From the NCBI RefSeq assembly GCF_900105925.1, contig NZ_LT629791.1, positions 3,755,278-3,819,277 of the forward strand: a DNA stretch of 64,000 nt. The letters are read 5' to 3'. The notes under the pieces are model-generated. The model saw only the letters and a list, made by a program, of their open reading frames with translations, was not told where the DNA came from and made no database searches. Positions within the stretch are counted from its first letter, which is position 1. Every line of letters starts with the position of its first letter. A program made the position numbers and the translations under genes. The DNA comes from Jiangella alkaliphila (GTDB taxonomy: Bacteria; Actinomycetota; Actinomycetes; Jiangellales; Jiangellaceae). Positions 61,373-64,000 of this stretch are shown piece by piece.

Positions 61373-62221
61373 TCAGGGGAGCGTGAGGATCTCGGCGCCG
61401 GTCTCGGTGACCAGCAGCGTGTGCTCGAACTGCGCCGACCGCCGGCCGTCGCGCGTGACGACCGTCCAGCCGTCGTCCCACATGGTCCACTCGTGGGTGC
61501 CGAGGTTCAGCATCGGCTCGATGGTGAACACCATGCCCGGCTCGATGATCGTCGTCGACCCCGGGTCGTCGTAGTGCGGCACGACCAGCCCGGAGTGGAA
61601 CGACTCGCCGACCCCGTGGCCCGTGAACTCGCGCACGACCCCGTAGTCGAACCGCTTGGCGTACGACTCGATGACCCGCCCGATGACGTTGATGGCGCGG
61701 CCCGGCTTCACCGCCTTGATCGCGCGGTTCAGCGCCTCGTGCGTCCGCTCGACCAGCAGCCGCGTCTCGTCGTCGACGTCGCCGGCCAGGAAGGTCGCGT
61801 TGTTGTCGCCGTGCACGCCGTCGATATAGGCGGTGATGTCGATGTTCACGATGTCGCCGTCGCGGACCACCGTCGAGTCGGGGATGCCATGGCAGATGAC
61901 CTCGTTGACGCTCGTGCAAAGCGACTTCGGGAACCCCCGGTACCCGAGGGTCGACGGGTACGCGCCGCGCTCGACCAGGAACTCGTGCCCGATGACGTCG
62001 AGCTCGTCGGTGGTGATGCCCGGCTCGACGTGCTTGCCGACCTCGGCGAGCGCCTGGGCGGCCAGCTGGGCGGCGACGCGGATGCGCTCGACGGTGGCGG
62101 CGTCCTTGACCTCGGAGCCGGTGAACGGGGCCGGGCGGGTCTTGCCGACGTACTCCGGGCGCGCGATGGACGGCGGGACGGGGCGTTCGGCCGACACGAT
62201 GCCGGGGACGACGGGCGACAT
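61373..62221 (-). CDS. map: Methionine aminopeptidase, type I
   Basis: 282 residues, cytoplasmic enzyme removing initiator methionine. All five metal ligands are visible: the two aspartates of [21 protein letters not shown], the histidine of [12 protein letters not shown], the glutamate of [12 protein letters not shown] and that of [14 protein letters not shown]. The substrate histidine lies in [10 protein letters not shown]. An N-terminal extension of about 40 residues with proline-rich [18 protein letters not shown] is typical of actinobacterial MapB-like forms. Convergent with the subtilase (25 bases) and divergent from a short ORF. Confidence 0.94.
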   Translation of the reverse strand: MSPVVPGIVSAERPVPPSIARPEYVGKTRPAPFTGSEVKDAATVERIRVAAQLAAQALAEVGKHVEPGITTDELDVIGHEFLVERGAYPSTLGYRGFPKSLCTSVNEVICHGIPDSTVVRDGDIVNIDITAYIDGVHGDNNATFLAGDVDDETRLLVERTHEALNRAIKAVKPGRAINVIGRVIESYAKRFDYGVVREFTGHGVGESFHSGLVVPHYDDPGSTTIIEPGMVFTIEPMLNLGTHEWTMWDDGWTVVTRDGRRSAQFEHTLLVTETGAEILTLP

Positions 62222-62236
62222 GGTGTGAAAGTCTAG

Positions 62237-62299
62237 GCTGAGGTGCGCTTCTCAGGCGAAGCCTGGGATGTTCAGCTGAGGTGCGCTTCTGCGGCGAAG
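62237..62299. repeat. Direct repeat (25 bp, two mismatches, 38-bp period)
   Basis: GCTGAGGTGCGCTTCT-type units at 62237-62261 and 62275-62299 lie between map and the small SPOR-like gene. They may duplicate an upstream control region; the second copy ends at the ribosome site of the small gene. Confidence 0.6.
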
Positions 62300-62308
62300 G
62301 GAGTCATC

Positions 62309-62494
62309 GTGGCCGACGGACCCTGGTACTGGTGCCTGGTGCATTCCACGGTCGAGCCGGTCGACGGCTGCCCCAACGACCGGCGCCTCGGGCCGTACGA
62401 GACGCGCGCCGAGGCCGAGGACGCGCTGGCCCGGGCGCACGAACGCACCGCCCAGCAGGACGCCCTCGACCGCGACTGGAACGACGACGAGTAG
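62309..62494 (+). CDS. Small conserved SPOR-repeat-like protein
   Basis: 61 residues from a GTG with GAAGGGA upstream. The sequence ADGPWYWCLVHSTVEP, then DRRLGPYETRAEAEDALARAHERT, resembles short actinobacterial proteins annotated SPOR domain-containing (the LGPYxTRAEAExAL motif is typical). Acidic end. Cytoplasmic by composition. A longer frame from 62243 runs through the direct repeats and is less likely. Next to map; role unknown. Confidence 0.75.
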   Translation: MADGPWYWCLVHSTVEPVDGCPNDRRLGPYETRAEAEDALARAHERTAQQDALDRDWNDDE

Positions 62495-62546
62495 TCGTCA
62501 GTGCGCCGGGGTTGCCTTAGTTGGCCGTCCCCCTGCTGCCCATGGT

Positions 62547-62642
62547 CTTAGCCGCGAGGGTGCGCCTCAAGTCCGCGCCCGCTGTGGTGAATGTTCGTGG
62601 GTGGTGGGGGCTTGGACTTGACCCGCACCCTCGCGGTCTAAG
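62547..62642. repeat. Hairpin-forming repeat with ~28-bp arms, flanking IS copy 2
   Basis: Arms 62547-62574 and 62614-62642 pair with two mismatches and one extra base (core CCGCGAGGGTGCG). Ends read CTTAG/CTAAG. The last five bases are the CTAAG directly preceding the insertion sequence, so the IS landed at the edge of this palindrome. It may be a terminator of the small gene or a MITE. Confidence 0.6.
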
Positions 62643-64000
62643 CCTCGATCCGTGGACTGGCTGGCTGGTCGTTCGGTGTGGTGACGAAGAAAGTGCCTTC
62701 TGTGCAGGGAGGATCTGGATTGTCTAGGTCCTGATCGCCACTGCTGCGGAAGGCACTCTCGGTGCGACTATCTCACGTCTGGTCGAAGGCGATGCCGAGG
62801 TTCGATGACGAGAATCTCGTGTCGTGCGCGGGGCTGGTGCCGGTGATGGCCTTGGCCGAGCAGGCTGGCCTGTCCGAGCTGATCTCGTCCAAGGTCGCGG
62901 TCGGCTCGGTGAGGGTGAAGTCGGCCGGCGTGAACCCGGCGGGCAAGATCACCTCGATCGTGGCGGGGATGGCTGCCGGCGCGGACTGCATCGACGATCT
63001 GGACGTGGTCCGTTCCGGCGGGATGGGCCGGTTGTTCGGCGGCGTGTATGCGCCGGCCACGCTGGGGCAGTTCCTGCGGGAGTTCACCCATGGCCATGCC
63101 CTGCAGTTGGCCTCGGTCGCGCGGGCGCATCTGGTCGGCCTCGTCACGACGACGGGGCTGTTGCCCGGGATCGGGACTCGGGCGTTCGTCGACATCGATT
63201 CGCTGCTGCGCCCGGTCTACGGGCACGCCAAGCAGGGCGCCAGCTTCGGGCACACCAAGATCGCCGGGCGGCAGGTGCTCCGCAAGGGCCTGTCGCCGCT
63301 GGCCACCAGCATCAGTACCGAGCACGGTGCGCCGGTGGTGGCCGGGATCCGGCTACGGGCCGGGCGGGCCGGTTCCGGGAAGGGCGCGGCGACGATGGTC
63401 GCCGAGGCGATCCGGACCGCCCGCGCCGCCGGCGCGGCGGGTGAGATCCTGGTCCGCGGTGATTCGGCCTACGGCAACAGCGTCGTCGTCGGCGCCTGCG
63501 TGAGGGCGGGGGCCCGGTTCTCCGTGGCGCTGACCAAGAACCGTGCGGTGAGCAGGGCGATCGCGACCATCCCCGCCGACGCGTGGACACCGGTGCACTA
63601 CCCCGGCGCGGTCGTCGACCCGGACACCGGGCAGTTGATCTCCGACGCCCACGTCGCCGAAGTACCGTTCACCGCGTTCGGCTCCAAGGCCAAGAAGCAC
63701 CAGGTCACCGCCCGGCTGATCGTGCGCCGGGTCCGCGACCGCGCCAAGACCGATGAACTGTTCCCGGTCTGGCGGCACCACCCGTTCTTCACCGACAACA
63801 CCGAACCGACCGCCGACGCGGACATCACCCACCGCGCGCACGCGATCATCGAGACCGTGTTCGCCGACCTCATCGACGGGCCGCTGGCCCACCTGCCGTC
63901 TGGCCGGTTCGCCGCGAACGCCGCCTGGGCGACCTGCGCCGCGATGACCCACAACCTGCTCCGCGCCGCCGGCACCCTGACCAGTCCGCGGCATGCCGTC
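62643..64000 (+). mobile_element. IS1380-family insertion sequence, copy 2 (cut by window end)
   Basis: First 1,358 bp of the same 1,673-bp element as at 51186-52858, in opposite orientation. It starts with terminal repeat CCTCGATCCGTGGA (62643-62656), preceded by CTAAG at 62638-62642 as at copy 1. Sequence is identical to copy 1 in the long coding segments compared. The missing end lies beyond the window. Confidence 0.9.
62762..64000 (+). CDS. IS1380-family transposase, copy 2 (3' end outside window)
   Basis: 413 codons of the 468-codon transposase, from the same GTG start (MRLSHVWSKAMPRFDDENLV) and open to the last base; by comparison with copy 1 it should stop about 168 bases further on. 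D144/D146, D234 and E364 are all within the visible part. The ribosome site GGAAGG sits in the arm of the 62692-62757 hairpin. No disabling change seen. Confidence 0.92.
   Translation, partial: MRLSHVWSKAMPRFDDENLVSCAGLVPVMALAEQAGLSELISSKVAVGSVRVKSAGVNPAGKITSIVAGMAAGADCIDDLDVVRSGGMGRLFGGVYAPATLGQFLREFTHGHALQLASVARAHLVGLVTTTGLLPGIGTRAFVDIDSLLRPVYGHAKQGASFGHTKIAGRQVLRKGLSPLATSISTEHGAPVVAGIRLRAGRAGSGKGAATMVAEAIRTARAAGAAGEILVRGDSAYGNSVVVGACVRAGARFSVALTKNRAVSRAIATIPADAWTPVHYPGAVVDPDTGQLISDAHVAEVPFTAFGSKAKKHQVTARLIVRRVRDRAKTDELFPVWRHHPFFTDNTEPTADADITHRAHAIIETVFADLIDGPLAHLPSGRFAANAAWATCAAMTHNLLRAAGTLTSPRHAV

Noticed and set aside
62521-62727. 68-codon plus-strand ORF at the left end of IS copy 2
   Set aside because: Runs through a hairpin repeat into the IS terminal repeat; no ribosome site or conserved sequence.

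Overview
This window is chromosomal DNA from a very high-GC actinobacterium. Supporting marks are an AfsR/SARP-type regulator, a fused RNase H/CobC-type phosphatase, a polyphosphate glucokinase, an IdeR/DmdR-type iron box, small DUF6907-like proteins, an LPxTG surface protein and a bacterial class A RNase P RNA. The family cannot be fixed from sequence alone; Jiangellaceae is a tentative guess. No tRNA, rRNA, CRISPR array or prophage was seen.

Layout. 1-5.2 kb: end of a sugar-type ABC importer operon (two permeases) followed by a DapA-like aldolase/lyase and two FAD oxidoreductases, a catabolic unit for an unidentified substrate. 5.3-10.4 kb (minus): an SF2 helicase with an odd membrane-like hairpin, an ABC1/UbiB kinase, a 35-codon remnant of a Rossmann-fold gene, and a 166-bp MITE-like element. 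10.4-15.9 kb: a minus-strand trio (alpha/beta hydrolase, methyltransferase, SARP regulator fused to an alpha/beta hydrolase) divergent from an MMPL transporter. 16.0-22.9 kb: a tightly overlapped branched-chain-type ABC importer operon with an acyl-CoA ligase in the middle, preceded by a palindromic operator. 23-31 kb: a GntR regulator with a berberine-bridge-type flavoprotein, a YjbR-like protein, a secreted asparaginase, a Tat-exported PHP hydrolase, and three small DUF6907-like genes. 30.7-33.4 kb: the Nif3 / zinc-ribbon coiled coil / RNase H-phosphatase operon.

33.5-41.9 kb: a ribose-type ABC importer operon (binding protein, double ATPase, two permeases, Gfo/Idh dehydrogenase) with an upstream ROK repressor and a divergent ROK kinase sharing a perfect palindrome. 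42-49 kb: a secreted protein with two polysaccharide deacetylase domains, YaaA, a methyltransferase and a fused alpha-beta glycyl-tRNA synthetase followed by a cluster of GTCACCTGATC palindromes and a 190-bp structured element. 49.3-56.3 kb: an MBL hydrolase, an iron-regulated siderophore-binding lipoprotein, a complete IS1380-type insertion sequence, a zinc-type ArsR sensor divergent from a CDF exporter, a methyltransferase, an Excalibur/LPxTG protein and a small Cas2-fold-like protein. 56.4-64 kb: rnpB, ppgK, a large subtilase, map, a short conserved ORF, and a second, inverted copy of the same IS running off the window end.

The observations I rate highest are the IS placed exactly in the overlapping stop codons of two convergent genes, its Shine-Dalgarno-masking hairpin, the nested-inverted-repeat element at 49.1 kb, a DUF6907-like gene that seems to need an ATC start, and the Rossmann remnant coupled to the ABC1 kinase.
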